Positions 54,518-63,810 of a stretch of DNA of 64,000 nucleotides are shown here, piece after piece. Under the pieces are notes generated by a model, which made no database searches, was not told the DNA's origin, and saw only the letters and a list, made by a program, of their open reading frames with translations. The stretch spans positions 496,001 to 560,000 of the forward strand of contig NZ_AP024908.1 in NCBI RefSeq assembly GCF_024347135.1. The letters run 5' to 3'. Within the stretch, counting starts at the first letter, position 1. Each line of letters begins with the position of its first letter. The stretch is from Vibrio spartinae. Its GTDB lineage: Bacteria > Pseudomonadota > Gammaproteobacteria > Enterobacterales > Vibrionaceae. The position numbers were made by a program, and so were the translations under genes.

Positions 54518-55468
54518 TTAAAGCTGCTTGCTGATCATCACTTCCAGCTTGCCTTGGTCAATCGCGAAATTGCGAATCCCCTCAGCCAGTTTCTCAACTG
54601 CCATCGCATCCTGATTATGCTCCCACAGGAATTCAGCGTGAGTCATTGGTTGCGGGCGTTCTTGAACGCGAGTTGCCGGAGTGAGTTTCACATCGACTTG
54701 GCTTTCGGTTTCTTCCAGCGTCTGGAGTAATTGAGGGCTAATGGTCAGGCGATCACAACCAGCGAGTTCGAGGATTTCACCGGTATTACGGAAGCTGGCA
54801 CCCATCACGACAGTGTCATAACCATGTTCTTTATAGTAGTTGTAGATTTTCGTGACAGAGAGAACACCCGGATCTTCATTCGCTGCAAAGTCGCGGCCTT
54901 CTTTCGCTTTGTGCCAGTCCATGATGCGGCCGACAAATGGTGAAATCAGGTAAGCTCCGGCTTCTGCACAAGCGCGGGCTTGCGCAAAAGAGAACAACAG
55001 GGTCAGGTTACAGTTGATACCATCTTTTTCGAGCACTTCAGCGGCACGAATGCCTTCCCATGTGGAAGCGACTTTAATCAAGATGCGATCATTGCTGATC
55101 CCGGCATCGTTATACAGACTGATGAGCTTGCGAGCTTTTTCAATGGTCTTCTCGGTATCGTAAGACAGGCGTGCATCAACTTCAGTCGAGATACGGCCGG
55201 GAATACTTTTCAGGATCTCTTTACCAATGGTGACTGCCAGCATGTCACTGGTATCTTCAAGCTGTTGTGCTTTGTCATCACTTTTAGATTTGGCATAAGC
55301 GACGGCCTGATCGATAAATGCTGCATACTCAGGAATTTGGGCGGCTTTTAGAATCAACGATGGGTTCGTTGTTGCATCTTGGGGCTGATATTTTTTGATG
55401 GCATCAATCTCGCCGGTATCAGCAACGACAGTGGTATATTTGCGAAGTTGTTCTAGTTGATTGCTCAT
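54518..55468 (-). CDS. tal: transaldolase
   Basis: Transfers dihydroxyacetone units between sedoheptulose 7-phosphate and glyceraldehyde 3-phosphate. 316 aa from ATG 55468 (E. coli TalB 317). [12 protein letters not shown] at the N terminus, Schiff-base Lys in [43 protein letters not shown] and [12 protein letters not shown]. Divergent from the SorC-type regulator; the 434-bp spacer contains repeated motifs that are probable operators. Confidence 0.97.
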   Translation of the reverse strand: MSNQLEQLRKYTTVVADTGEIDAIKKYQPQDATTNPSLILKAAQIPEYAAFIDQAVAYAKSKSDDKAQQLEDTSDMLAVTIGKEILKSIPGRISTEVDARLSYDTEKTIEKARKLISLYNDAGISNDRILIKVASTWEGIRAAEVLEKDGINCNLTLLFSFAQARACAEAGAYLISPFVGRIMDWHKAKEGRDFAANEDPGVLSVTKIYNYYKEHGYDTVVMGASFRNTGEILELAGCDRLTISPQLLQTLEETESQVDVKLTPATRVQERPQPMTHAEFLWEHNQDAMAVEKLAEGIRNFAIDQGKLEVMISKQL

Positions 55469-55561
55469 ATTCCGATCATCCTCTTTTAGGGCAAAAGCAC
55501 AGCTGAAAGACAAACATGACATTATGAGGGTGTCTGTTTCAAGAGCTGGCTTGATAAATCT

Positions 55562-55604
55562 TCAACATTTGTACCATTGCTCTGAACATATGATCAAATG
55601 TTGA
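55562..55604. promoter_or_regulatory. candidate SorC-type operator near tal
   Basis: The segment 55583-55604 begins TGAACAT and ends ATGTTGA, an almost perfect inverted repeat with ATGATCAA between. A further half-site, TCAACATTTGTA, lies at 55562. The same motif occurs again near the regulator promoter (55772-55824). Confidence 0.6.
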
Positions 55605-55771
55605 GTAAATGATAGGTCCATATTTATCTGAACGATTGAGAAAGTCAACGGCTATCATGAATTTATTCTAAGTAGTGCTGATATTCAGAAAATGTGGTGA
55701 GTTTTTCCTGTTATTTTATCGTTTTTTCCTAAAATAAGTATCATTTTTCAGTTAAAAATACGGTAGTTCTT

Positions 55772-55824
55772 TGTGAGCATTTGTCTTGTTGTTGAACATT
55801 TGATATATAGGTAAACATTGTTCA
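55772..55824. promoter_or_regulatory. candidate SorC-type operator near the regulator gene
   Basis: Half-sites TGAGCATTTGTC (55774) and TGAACATTTGAT (55793), with an inverted TGTTCA at 55819-55824. Together with the site at 55583 they suggest that the regulator controls both divergent promoters. Confidence 0.55.
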
Positions 55825-55902
55825 TGATGATATTACTGCCGCTTTAATTGTCTTGAGTGGGTAAATCATTACTGCTGTGAGCCAGATGCATTGGAGGTGT
55901 AT

Positions 55903-56892
55903 ATGACGGGGTTGCAAGAGATATCCGTTGAGGATTCGGATCTACTGACAGAGATTTCGGTTGCCTATTATCAGGATGGTGCAACACAGGAAGAGATCTC
56001 TAAGAAATATGCGATCTCCAGAGCCAAAGTGGGGCGGATGCTGAAGCAAGCCCGGGATGAAGGCATTGTCGAAATTACGGTGAAATATCATCCGGTATTC
56101 AGTGCAAAAGTCGAGCAACGATTGATTGAGCGGTTTGGGATTAAGCGTGCCCTCATTGCCTTGGATCAACCAAAAGAGGCGCAACAACGTCAACAAATTG
56201 CCGGGCTGGTTTCGAATTATTTATCCAGTTCACTCAAAAGTGGTCAGGTGATCGCTGTGGGTCAGGGGAGAAATGTCTCGGCTGTTGCTCACCATGTGGG
56301 GGTAATTTCACCGAAGGATGTCAAATTTGTTTGCAGTATGGGTGGGATTCACCCACGGGGCGGCATGTTTAACGCAGACCATATTTGTCGCCAGTTGGCA
56401 AAAAAATATGGGGGGACATCGGAGACCCTCTATGCACCGGCATATGCCGTGAACCGAGCGCAGAAACTGGCATTTATGGAAAATGATACCATCAAGCAAA
56501 CGCTGGACTTGGCGAGAAAAGCGGATGTTGCGCTGGTCGGTATTGGCGATATGAGTGAGAACAGTTATATGGTGGACTTAGGATGGTTTACACCACAGGA
56601 AGTGGTTCAGTCTCGTCTTGAGCAGGGGGTTGTCGGTGATTTTGCCGGATATGATTTTTTTGATATTTACGGGCAGATTGCCAAAACGGCGATGAGTGAT
56701 CGAATTATCGGATTAAGTATTGAAGAATTCAGACCGATTGCTGAGGTAATTGCCATTGCCGCAGAAAATAGTAAGCCATTGGCGCTATTAGGGGCCTTGC
56801 GTACCGGTGCCATTGATGTGATTGCAACCAGTGTGTCCAACGCGCTGACGATTCTCAACCTTGATGAGCAAATGAGCTTTAAATCAGTGTAA
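55903..56892 (+). CDS. SorC/DeoR-type sugar-binding transcriptional regulator
   Basis: 329 aa from ATG 55903 (GGAGG five bases upstream). N-terminal helix-turn-helix YYQDGATQEEISKKYAISRAKVGRMLKQARDEGIVEI. C-terminal sugar-phosphate-isomerase-like effector domain with GQVIAVGQGRNVSAV, CSMGGIHPRG, DVALVGIGDM and a late ALLGALRTGAIDVIATSVSNA. Family members bind phosphorylated sugars such as fructose 1,6-bisphosphate or deoxyribose 5-phosphate. Its position next to tal-tkt suggests a pentose-phosphate intermediate as ligand; that is inference. Confidence 0.85.
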   Translation: MTGLQEISVEDSDLLTEISVAYYQDGATQEEISKKYAISRAKVGRMLKQARDEGIVEITVKYHPVFSAKVEQRLIERFGIKRALIALDQPKEAQQRQQIAGLVSNYLSSSLKSGQVIAVGQGRNVSAVAHHVGVISPKDVKFVCSMGGIHPRGGMFNADHICRQLAKKYGGTSETLYAPAYAVNRAQKLAFMENDTIKQTLDLARKADVALVGIGDMSENSYMVDLGWFTPQEVVQSRLEQGVVGDFAGYDFFDIYGQIAKTAMSDRIIGLSIEEFRPIAEVIAIAAENSKPLALLGALRTGAIDVIATSVSNALTILNLDEQMSFKSV

Positions 56893-56905
56893 CCGCGGTT
56901 ACACT
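56886..56905. repeat. perfect 20-bp palindrome spanning a stop codon
   Basis: AGTGTAACCGCGGTTACACT contains the last Ser-Val codons and TAA stop of the regulator gene. As RNA it folds into a stem with little or no loop; as DNA it could be a protein-binding site. No T-tract follows. Confidence 0.8.
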
Positions 56906-57060
56906 GAGGTGATGCAAGCAGCGCTGCGTCATACTTGATGCTCAAATATCCGTCATCGTGACCAAGCCTGCGTGCTCAAGTCACACCGACTCAGACACCG
57001 TGAGCGAGATGATATTGTGTCCGTTCACCGTGTCTTGTCTGGTTATCCGATATGCTTGTT

Positions 57061-57894
57061 TCATTTATCTGTTGCGATGGGATGCTGGGATGATCCCCAT
57101 TCGGTCCATGAGCCGTCATAGACTTTCAGGTTTTGATAACCGCAAATATATGCTGCCAGCAGAACAATACAAGCTGTCACACCAGAGCCACAACTGAAAA
57201 TATACTCATCGGCATCATGAGGCAGTGTCTCTTGTAGTACTGTGCGAAGTGCTTCCGGTGATTTCAGCGTGTGTCCATCGATGAGACATGTAAACGGCAC
57301 ACAGACTGAATGAGGAATATGGCCGCTCCGAATACCGGCTCTGGGTTCGGCCACGGCACCCGAAAAACGCGCCTGAGAACGGGCATCGATTGTCAGGCTG
57401 TTTTGCTGCATGATTTGCCCGAGGACATAGTCGGCATCCACAAAGAAATCAGGGGTGAGCTGACCAGAAAAATTACCGGGTGCTGTCGGCTTCTGAAAGC
57501 GCGTCGCAAGCGGATGTCCCTGGCGTTTCCATTCGGGCAATCCCCCGTTGAGAATATAAACGTGTTTATGTCCCATCACCTTGAGCATCCACCATGCCCG
57601 GGGAGAAGCCAGTGTGCCGCTGTTATCGTAGACGACGATCAGTGAGTCCTGATTGAGTCCGATTTGGCGGGCACATTGATTGAAATGCCCCTCGTTCGGC
57701 ATCATATGTGGCAGGTAGCTATCCGGATCGCAAAATATCTTATCGTAATCAAAGCGCCGCGCACCGGGTATGTTATGCACGGTATCTTTTTCCGTTTCTG
57801 AGGGGATTTGAAAAGCAATACTGCTGTCTAAGATGACCAGTTTCGGGTCGGATAGATGTTCTGACAGCCATTGCGGTGAGACAAGTGGTGACAT
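57061..57894 (-). CDS. sseA: 3-mercaptopyruvate/thiosulfate sulfurtransferase
   Basis: Two rhodanese domains, 277 aa (E. coli SseA 281). Catalytic Cys in the second domain, EYIFSCGSGVTACIVLLA; the CG-S-G-V-T pattern is that of mercaptopyruvate sulfurtransferases. VYDNSGTLASPRAWWMLKVMGH and GHIPHSVCVPF are further marks. Lies 121 bp after moeB on the same strand. Possible sulfur donor in cofactor synthesis, matching its neighbours moeA and moeB. Confidence 0.92.
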   Translation of the reverse strand: MSPLVSPQWLSEHLSDPKLVILDSSIAFQIPSETEKDTVHNIPGARRFDYDKIFCDPDSYLPHMMPNEGHFNQCARQIGLNQDSLIVVYDNSGTLASPRAWWMLKVMGHKHVYILNGGLPEWKRQGHPLATRFQKPTAPGNFSGQLTPDFFVDADYVLGQIMQQNSLTIDARSQARFSGAVAEPRAGIRSGHIPHSVCVPFTCLIDGHTLKSPEALRTVLQETLPHDADEYIFSCGSGVTACIVLLAAYICGYQNLKVYDGSWTEWGSSQHPIATDK

Positions 57895-57969
57895 GATTTA
57901 TATTCCTTCTATTGTTCAGTGAACGCTCATCCGGGAGCTTTTTAGATGAATTTGTGACATTGTCACTGA

Positions 57970-58022
57970 ATTGTATTAAATCAATTGTATTAAACAACTG
58001 TATTAAACAACTGCATTAATCA
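57970..58022 (-). repeat. 4 x 13-bp tandem repeat at the moeB stop codon
   Basis: On the plus strand the units are 57970-57983 (14 bases), 57984-57996, 57997-58009 and 58010-58022, with core ATTGTATTAAACA/ACTGTATTAAACA. The moeB stop (complement at 58016-58018) lies in the unit nearest the gene. Period 13 does not keep frame. Confidence 0.9.
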
Positions 58023-58789
58023 ACTGTGCTGCAACAGCAGACCGGGCAGTTCTCTCGCTGGGGGAGTTTCATTACTTGCCATGACAGTGTCATCGCATCG
58101 AATAACAGCACTTTCCCTCGCAACGGTTGGCCATAATTTGCCAAGACTTTGAGCGTTTCCAGTGCTTGCATTGCCCCAATTACACCGACGACTGGTGCGA
58201 GTACACCATTTTCGACACAAGTCGGGGTATGATTGCCAAATAATGTACTGAAGCATTGATAACAAGGTTCACCAGCTTGATAGGTGAAGACACTTAAGAA
58301 ACCTTCCATACGGATTGCAGCACCGGAGATAAGCGGTGTCTTACTTTGAAAGCAGAGTTGATTGAGCTGATTACGGGTTGCAATATTGTCACTGGCGTCC
58401 AGAACGGCATCGTGATGTTTCATCAGTGCCAGTAGCGCAGGCTCGTCAAGCCGTCGCGCAATGGTTTCAATCTGGAGGTAAGGGTTCAATTGACGCAGCG
58501 AATCTGCCGCAGAATCGACTTTCAGCCGCCCGATATCCTGATCAGTATGTAAAATTTGCCGCTGAAGATTGGATAATTCCACCACATCATCATCGACCAG
58601 TGTGATGTTGCCAACGCCTGCACTGGCAAGGTACTGGCTGGCTGCGCACCCCAAACCTCCGGCACCAATGATGAGCACCCGACCTTCTTTCAGCGCTTCT
58701 TGTCCCTCAAAATCAAACTGTTTCAAGATAATCTGGCGGTTGTAGCGCAGATGCTCGTCATCACTGAGCAGCTCGTCATGCGTCGTCAT
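58016..58789 (-). CDS. moeB: molybdopterin-synthase adenylyltransferase
   Basis: Adenylates the C-terminal Gly of MoaD for sulfur transfer in molybdopterin synthesis. 257 aa (E. coli 249). ATP/NAD-like GxGGLG in IIGAGGLGCAASQYLASAGVG, LVDDDVVELSNLQRQILH, DASDNIATRNQLNQ and two zinc CxxC pairs (GEPCYQCF, NCPVCC). Eleven bases after moeA, same transcript. Confidence 0.95.
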   Translation of the reverse strand: MTTHDELLSDDEHLRYNRQIILKQFDFEGQEALKEGRVLIIGAGGLGCAASQYLASAGVGNITLVDDDVVELSNLQRQILHTDQDIGRLKVDSAADSLRQLNPYLQIETIARRLDEPALLALMKHHDAVLDASDNIATRNQLNQLCFQSKTPLISGAAIRMEGFLSVFTYQAGEPCYQCFSTLFGNHTPTCVENGVLAPVVGVIGAMQALETLKVLANYGQPLRGKVLLFDAMTLSWQVMKLPQRENCPVCCCSTVD

Positions 58790-58800
58790 GTTGTTTCTCT

Positions 58801-60036
58801 CTAATATAGCGCTGGATTAAACGGTTCGATAGTGACGGTTTCACCGGCTTCAACGGACCCGCGTTGCTGTTCAAGAACAATGAAGCAGTTGGCTGCACTC
58901 ATTGCGCGGAATGCGCCGGAACTTTGATTTCCCGCGTTATCGACAACGATTTGTCCATTATCCACGCTAAAAACCCCGCGTTGATAATCGGTTCGGCCGG
59001 GGGATTTTTTAAACGCAACCTGACTGACCGCTTGCATCTGCACAGGTGCTTGCCATTGGGTGTGACCCGCAAGTTTGGCGAGCATCGGTTGAACTAAAAC
59101 ATATAAGGTCACCGCTGCAGAAACCGGATTACCCGGCAGCCCGCAAAACAGCGAATGATTCAGTTTACCGAAAGCAAAGGGTTTACCCGGCTTAATGGCT
59201 ATTTTCCAGAAATTAATTTTGCCGAGAGATTCGAGAATCGTTTTAGTGTAATCGGCTTCTCCGACACTCACGCCGCCCGACGTTATGACAACATCTGCAA
59301 GCGATTGTGCTTTTTGGAATGTTTCAGTGAGTTGGGTCTGATCATCGGGAATGATCCCTAAATCGAGCACATCGCAACCGAATTTTTCGAGCATGGGCCG
59401 AATGGCATAACGATTACTGTCGTAGATTTGTCCTGCGTCGAGTGTTTCACCTACGGGTTTGAGTTCATCCCCGGTTGAGAAAATGGCAACTTTGGGCTTG
59501 CGTAGCACCAGTACCTGACCAATTCCCAGTGATGCCAACAGTGGTAAATCTCTGACGGTCAGACGACTGCCGGCAGGGAGGACAACCTCATTCTGCTTGA
59601 GATCATCACCTTGAGGACGAATATTGGCCTGTGCTTTCACGCGAGAGGTAAGGAAGCGAATGCCTTCAGCAGTTGATTCGGTTTTTTCCTGCATAATCAC
59701 GGCATCACAACCCGTTGGTACGGGGGCGCCTGTCATGATTCGAATACAGGTATTTGTCGGCCAATCTCCGCTAAAAGGCTGTCCGGCAAAGGCTTTTCCC
59801 GCAAGAGGGAGTGTGTCTGTTGTGGTAAGGTCTTGCGTACGGACGGCATAGCCATCCATTGCTGAATTATCAAAAGGGGGCACATCAATTGGAGAGTGGA
59901 CATCTTCGGCGAGAACATGACCTAATGCCGTTTCGATGGGGAGTTTTTGACTGATTTTTAGCGGAGAAACATCAGCCAGCATGGTTTGAATCGCATCTTC
60001 AATTGGGAGAAGTCCTTGGGTATCACAGCATCCCAT
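58801..60036 (-). CDS. moeA: molybdopterin molybdenumtransferase
   Basis: Inserts molybdate into adenylyl-molybdopterin. 411 aa (E. coli MoeA 411). PPFDNSAMDGYAVR at the N terminus, GTGxP-like MTGAPVPTGCDAVIMQE, VAIFSTGDELKP (MoCF fold), VITSGGVSVGEADYT and LPGNPVSAAVTLYVLVQPML. First gene of moeA-moeB; divergent from folE across a 253-bp spacer. Confidence 0.96.
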   Translation of the reverse strand: MGCCDTQGLLPIEDAIQTMLADVSPLKISQKLPIETALGHVLAEDVHSPIDVPPFDNSAMDGYAVRTQDLTTTDTLPLAGKAFAGQPFSGDWPTNTCIRIMTGAPVPTGCDAVIMQEKTESTAEGIRFLTSRVKAQANIRPQGDDLKQNEVVLPAGSRLTVRDLPLLASLGIGQVLVLRKPKVAIFSTGDELKPVGETLDAGQIYDSNRYAIRPMLEKFGCDVLDLGIIPDDQTQLTETFQKAQSLADVVITSGGVSVGEADYTKTILESLGKINFWKIAIKPGKPFAFGKLNHSLFCGLPGNPVSAAVTLYVLVQPMLAKLAGHTQWQAPVQMQAVSQVAFKKSPGRTDYQRGVFSVDNGQIVVDNAGNQSSGAFRAMSAANCFIVLEQQRGSVEAGETVTIEPFNPALY

Positions 60037-60289
60037 ATCTGTTTATCCTAATTCGCATTGTATGATGTTGAGGGGGTACTTTAGCATGAATCGTTGCATT
60101 CCGAGTGTGCTTTCATGAATATTTTAATGCAATGTGTTGCATTTTATAGGGCAGGTATACGGATTCATTCGTAAATCATAATGCACTGAGGGGCTTCTGA
60201 TTTCCTGCCTTAAATTGTGGATGTAATTATGACAAATTCCGAGTATCCTTGTCAGCCATCCGGAAGGGTTGAATCAGAGAGGTTATGTC

Positions 60290-60946
60290 ATGTCAGGTCT
60301 GAGCGAGTCTGCTTTGCTGGTCAAAAATGCACTCGAAAATCGTGGTTTAGAAACGCCGATGCGTCCGAATCCTATTGGGCGAGAAGAGAAGAAAGAAAAA
60401 ATAGAATATCACATGCGTGAAATTCTCAATCTGCTCGGACTGGATTTAACGGACGATAGCCTTGAAGAAACACCGCATCGTATTGCTAAAATGTATGTGG
60501 ATGAAGTTTTTTCCGGCCTTGATTATTACAATTTTCCGAAGATCACCTTGATTGAAAATAAAATGAAAGTCAGTGAGATGGTTCGGGTCAAAGACATTAC
60601 CGTAACAAGTACCTGTGAGCACCACTTGGTCACCATTGACGGAAAAGCGGCTGTTGCCTATATTCCCCGAGGCAAAATTATCGGTTTATCGAAAATTAAC
60701 CGGATTGTTCGCTTCTTTTCTCAGCGTCCGCAGGTGCAGGAAAGAATGACCCAGCAGATTCTGGTGGCGCTACAGGCGTTGTTAGAAACGGATGATGTTG
60801 CGGTAACGGTTGATGCGACCCACTATTGTGTCAAAGCTCGTGGCGTGATGGATGCAACCAGTGAAACGACGACGACGGCATTGGGGGGACTGTTCAAGTC
60901 TAACCCCGCGACGCGCTCCGAATTTTTACATGGTCTTTTAGGTTAA
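60290..60946 (+). CDS. folE: GTP cyclohydrolase I
   Basis: First step of tetrahydrofolate synthesis (GTP to dihydroneopterin triphosphate). 218 aa from ATG 60290 (GAGAGG upstream). Zinc and catalytic residues in [21 protein letters not shown] and [38 protein letters not shown]. Homodecameric in relatives. The stop is embedded in a 16-bp direct repeat and followed by a terminator. Confidence 0.97.
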   Translation: MSGLSESALLVKNALENRGLETPMRPNPIGREEKKEKIEYHMREILNLLGLDLTDDSLEETPHRIAKMYVDEVFSGLDYYNFPKITLIENKMKVSEMVRVKDITVTSTCEHHLVTIDGKAAVAYIPRGKIIGLSKINRIVRFFSQRPQVQERMTQQILVALQALLETDDVAVTVDATHYCVKARGVMDATSETTTTALGGLFKSNPATRSEFLHGLLG

Positions 60947-60964
60947 TAGTCTTTTAGGTTAGCC
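60933..60964 (+). repeat. 2 x 16-bp tandem repeat at the folE stop codon
   Basis: GTCTTTTAGGTTAATA (60933-60948) and GTCTTTTAGGTTAGCC (60949-60964), followed by a weaker TCTTATGGTTAAC. The folE TAA (60944-60946) lies inside the first unit. Confidence 0.88.
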
Positions 60965-61042
60965 TCTTATGGTTAACTGTGGCTGAGGTGAATGACCGCT
61001 TCAGTTCATCGATCGGTTAACATAGAGAACAGGTTCAAAGAG

Positions 61043-61075
61043 AAAACCGAGTGGTTAGAGCCCCTCGGTTTTTTT
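61043..61075 (+). terminator. rho-independent terminator after folE
   Basis: AAAACCGAG and CTCGGTTTT form a 9-bp stem around a 12-base loop, followed by a T run. It lies between folE and the convergent pectinesterase gene. Confidence 0.9.
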
Positions 61076-61088
61076 ATGGATGTTGCAA

Positions 61089-61120
61089 ACACATCAGTCA
61101 AAAACACGTTAGTCAATAAA
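61089..61120 (-). repeat. approximate 15-16-bp repeat after the pectinesterase stop
   Basis: On the minus strand TTTATTGACTAACGTG is followed by TTTTTGACTGATGTG, two imperfect copies starting ten bases after the stop codon at 61130. Confidence 0.55.
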
Positions 61121-61129
61121 ATGCTTGAA

Positions 61130-63748
61130 TCAGAACGTGTCACGCGATGGACGGGGAAGTTGTCTCGCAAGGTGATGGAGTGAAGGATTCTGGTGGATGG
61201 CCTGAATCACGAGTTGAGCAATCCGTTGTGCGCCTTGCTGTTGAAAGTGGGTGGTATCGGGTTTGGCGAATGAACCAGTCCGATCGGCATAGTAAGGATA
61301 TTGTGTCGGATCCACGGCCAGCCAGATTGATTTCCATTCATCACCGGTTGTCTGATTCGCCATATCAATGACCAGAGCCTGTAGATCGATCAGCGGTACA
61401 TGATTGAACTGTGCGGTGTCTTCAACCGTTTGGGTATAGTTTCCGACATATTGATAGCCGTTGTCTGCATTCTGTGTTGTGACATGCTGTTTTGCCGTAA
61501 TGGGCGTGCCATTACCGCCATACAGACTTTTCGCTCGAGGCACCGGGGTGATCAACACTGGATGCATGTGATGACGACGGGCAAAATTCAGATATCTTTC
61601 CAGTGAGTGCTGGAAGGAATTGTGCCATGCCAAAAATGGGTATTGAGGATTGCCCCAGGCATCATTCGGGTAGGTACATAAGTTTGCCACATCAACCGCT
61701 CCTCGCCCTGCTTTTGCACCGTTGCATTTCTCATCATTGTGTCCAAACTGAATGAGCAGGAAATCATGAGGCCGGACAAGCGAATCGATTTGGCTGAGCC
61801 AGCGAGCATTGATGAAATCTTTGGAACTTCGTCCTGAGCGAGCAGCATTGACCACCTGTAACCGACGACCATTGGATACCATATCAGCAAATGCCTGTCC
61901 CCATCCCATGCGTGGATAAACCGTATTGTCATAGTTTGAGACGGTTGAATCACCGACGAGAAAGATCCGACGTTTAGCCGATTGGATTTGTTGCTGAGTG
62001 TCAGCAAGCTGTTCACCGGTGACTTGGTATCCTGCAACGGTTTCTGCGGCAAGGATCGAATGAAATGACAGGTCGGTCAGGGCGGTTTTTGCCGTCAATC
62101 CGGTGTGAGTATCATAGCCGCGATTATGGATGACCTGACTGGCAAGTTTACGAATGATCGGCTCATAGAAATCACCATAACTGACAGGATCCCACGACTG
62201 TTGCGCATCAATCCCATATGCGTCGGCCACAGACTGGAAGGCGGTTCTGAAATTTTGCTGTGCTTGTTGGAGTACCGTTGCTGAAAAGGCCGGTAGTTTA
62301 TCCATATCATTCAGCAAGGCCGGGCCGTTAATCCCTTCATGCGCAGCAAGCTCGGAAACGATCAGGTCACTGAACGGATTGACATTGCCGATCGCCGTGC
62401 CGTTATTGGTGATGTCACTGACCAGAGCGCTGGCACAGACCGATTGGTAGGAATCTCTGTGGAGACAGGAAGCACCACTTTGATCGTCAACCGCAACCAG
62501 AATCGGTGGCGTCATGCCTGCAATTGAGGCTTGATAGTATCCGGCGGAATCAGTCAGGGTCGTGACTGTCTGGCCGCTACTGCCTTTCAGATGGACATTG
62601 GCAGGAAAACTCATCCGTGCATGAATGACCTGACCTTTGAGCATACTTTGTGGACCGAGAGAGACATCGGGTTGCCAGCCGGACAAAATATGACTGCGGG
62701 TATATTGTGCCGCATCGGTATCACTCAGTTGTCGTCTTGCCGTATCGGAAGCGTCGGCTGTGCCGGCTCCGGTATTCTGATATTCCCAGAAACGACTGTC
62801 TTCAGGATAGAACCAGATCACATTGCCGTTGATGTCTTTACCGCTCATTTTATCCCAACCGAAAATATGATCGTCTACATCACAGTTGATGAAAGCGGTG
62901 TGGCCGATTGCATTCGGATCGGCATAGCGGCCATCCTCGAATGTCCGGGTGGGATGCCAAGGGCGTCCCAGACCATAACTTGCAGCCGGAACCGCTTCTT
63001 CTTTTGACAACTGACAATCTTTAAATACGAGACCAAAAGGAGAGTTGATGTTCGTGCTAGGGGCGGTGAGATAACCTTGAATGTTACCCGGTGACACATC
63101 ATCACGATAGCGAGCGATCAACTGACTGTTTTCGAAAAGAGCTGTGCCTTCACCGAAGATAAAATCGACGGTTCCGGTAATCACGGAGTTATCAACGTAG
63201 GTGTGTGGTGCGCGGAGATAGACTGTATCCTGATAGCTCACCAGCCGGACATCTTTAAACTGTGAGTGATCCGCTTTGGTCGAAACCAGGAGCGCAACGG
63301 CTTGTGTCCCACGGAGCTTCGTCGGGTCATCATCACTTTTAGCTTGATTGGCCGGAAAATCAAACCCGTTTTTGATGGTCAGAGAACGGGCAGTGAAATT
63401 AGCGGCATTGATGTACACGGTGCGGCTGCCGGATGTACCGTATTTCTTGCCATTTTCATCCAATGTGCCATTGGCGGTTGTCGCGGTAATGACCGTTTGA
63501 TCGCGATTTTCACCAATGAGCATCACATTGGGGCGAGAGACATTGAGTTTTTCGTGATAAATGCCATTGGTGACATAGATAACATACGGTCTTCCATCAT
63601 CCGGAGCACTGTTAATCGCCTCCTGGATTGAAGTAAAGTCCGCAGAACCATCTAATGCAACCTTACTGTCATAGAGTGGGGCTGCGATGGCAGAAGAAAG
63701 ACAAAGGAGGGAAGAGAGTCCCAAACCCGTCGTTGTCAGGTGATTCAT
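61130..63748 (-). CDS. secreted pectin methylesterase / rhamnogalacturonan acetylesterase fusion
   Basis: 872 aa with a Sec signal peptide (cleavage after SSAIAA near residue 23). Residues 24-345 are a CE8 pectin methylesterase: Asp174 in SYQDTVYL, Asp195 in TGTVDFIFGEG and Arg262 in GLGRPWHP. Residues 370-430 look like an Ig-like carboxypeptidase-regulatory domain. A helical linker of unrecognised family runs from 450 to 590. Residues 594-860 are an SGNH/GDSL hydrolase of the CE12 rhamnogalacturonan acetylesterase type: Ser601 in GDSTVSNYD, Gly in AARSGRSS, Asn671 in GHND, and Asp831/His834 in DTTH. One protein could thus strip both methyl and acetyl esters from pectin before lyase attack. 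ATG follows AGAAGGAACCTCTGT. Confidence 0.93.
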   Translation of the reverse strand: MNHLTTTGLGLSSLLCLSSAIAAPLYDSKVALDGSADFTSIQEAINSAPDDGRPYVIYVTNGIYHEKLNVSRPNVMLIGENRDQTVITATTANGTLDENGKKYGTSGSRTVYINAANFTARSLTIKNGFDFPANQAKSDDDPTKLRGTQAVALLVSTKADHSQFKDVRLVSYQDTVYLRAPHTYVDNSVITGTVDFIFGEGTALFENSQLIARYRDDVSPGNIQGYLTAPSTNINSPFGLVFKDCQLSKEEAVPAASYGLGRPWHPTRTFEDGRYADPNAIGHTAFINCDVDDHIFGWDKMSGKDINGNVIWFYPEDSRFWEYQNTGAGTADASDTARRQLSDTDAAQYTRSHILSGWQPDVSLGPQSMLKGQVIHARMSFPANVHLKGSSGQTVTTLTDSAGYYQASIAGMTPPILVAVDDQSGASCLHRDSYQSVCASALVSDITNNGTAIGNVNPFSDLIVSELAAHEGINGPALLNDMDKLPAFSATVLQQAQQNFRTAFQSVADAYGIDAQQSWDPVSYGDFYEPIIRKLASQVIHNRGYDTHTGLTAKTALTDLSFHSILAAETVAGYQVTGEQLADTQQQIQSAKRRIFLVGDSTVSNYDNTVYPRMGWGQAFADMVSNGRRLQVVNAARSGRSSKDFINARWLSQIDSLVRPHDFLLIQFGHNDEKCNGAKAGRGAVDVANLCTYPNDAWGNPQYPFLAWHNSFQHSLERYLNFARRHHMHPVLITPVPRAKSLYGGNGTPITAKQHVTTQNADNGYQYVGNYTQTVEDTAQFNHVPLIDLQALVIDMANQTTGDEWKSIWLAVDPTQYPYYADRTGSFAKPDTTHFQQQGAQRIAQLVIQAIHQNPSLHHLARQLPRPSRDTF

Positions 63749-63810
63749 ACAGAGGTTCCTTCTGTTATTGGTTATGCTGTTATTGGTTAAAATAAAATAA
63801 AGTTATTTTA

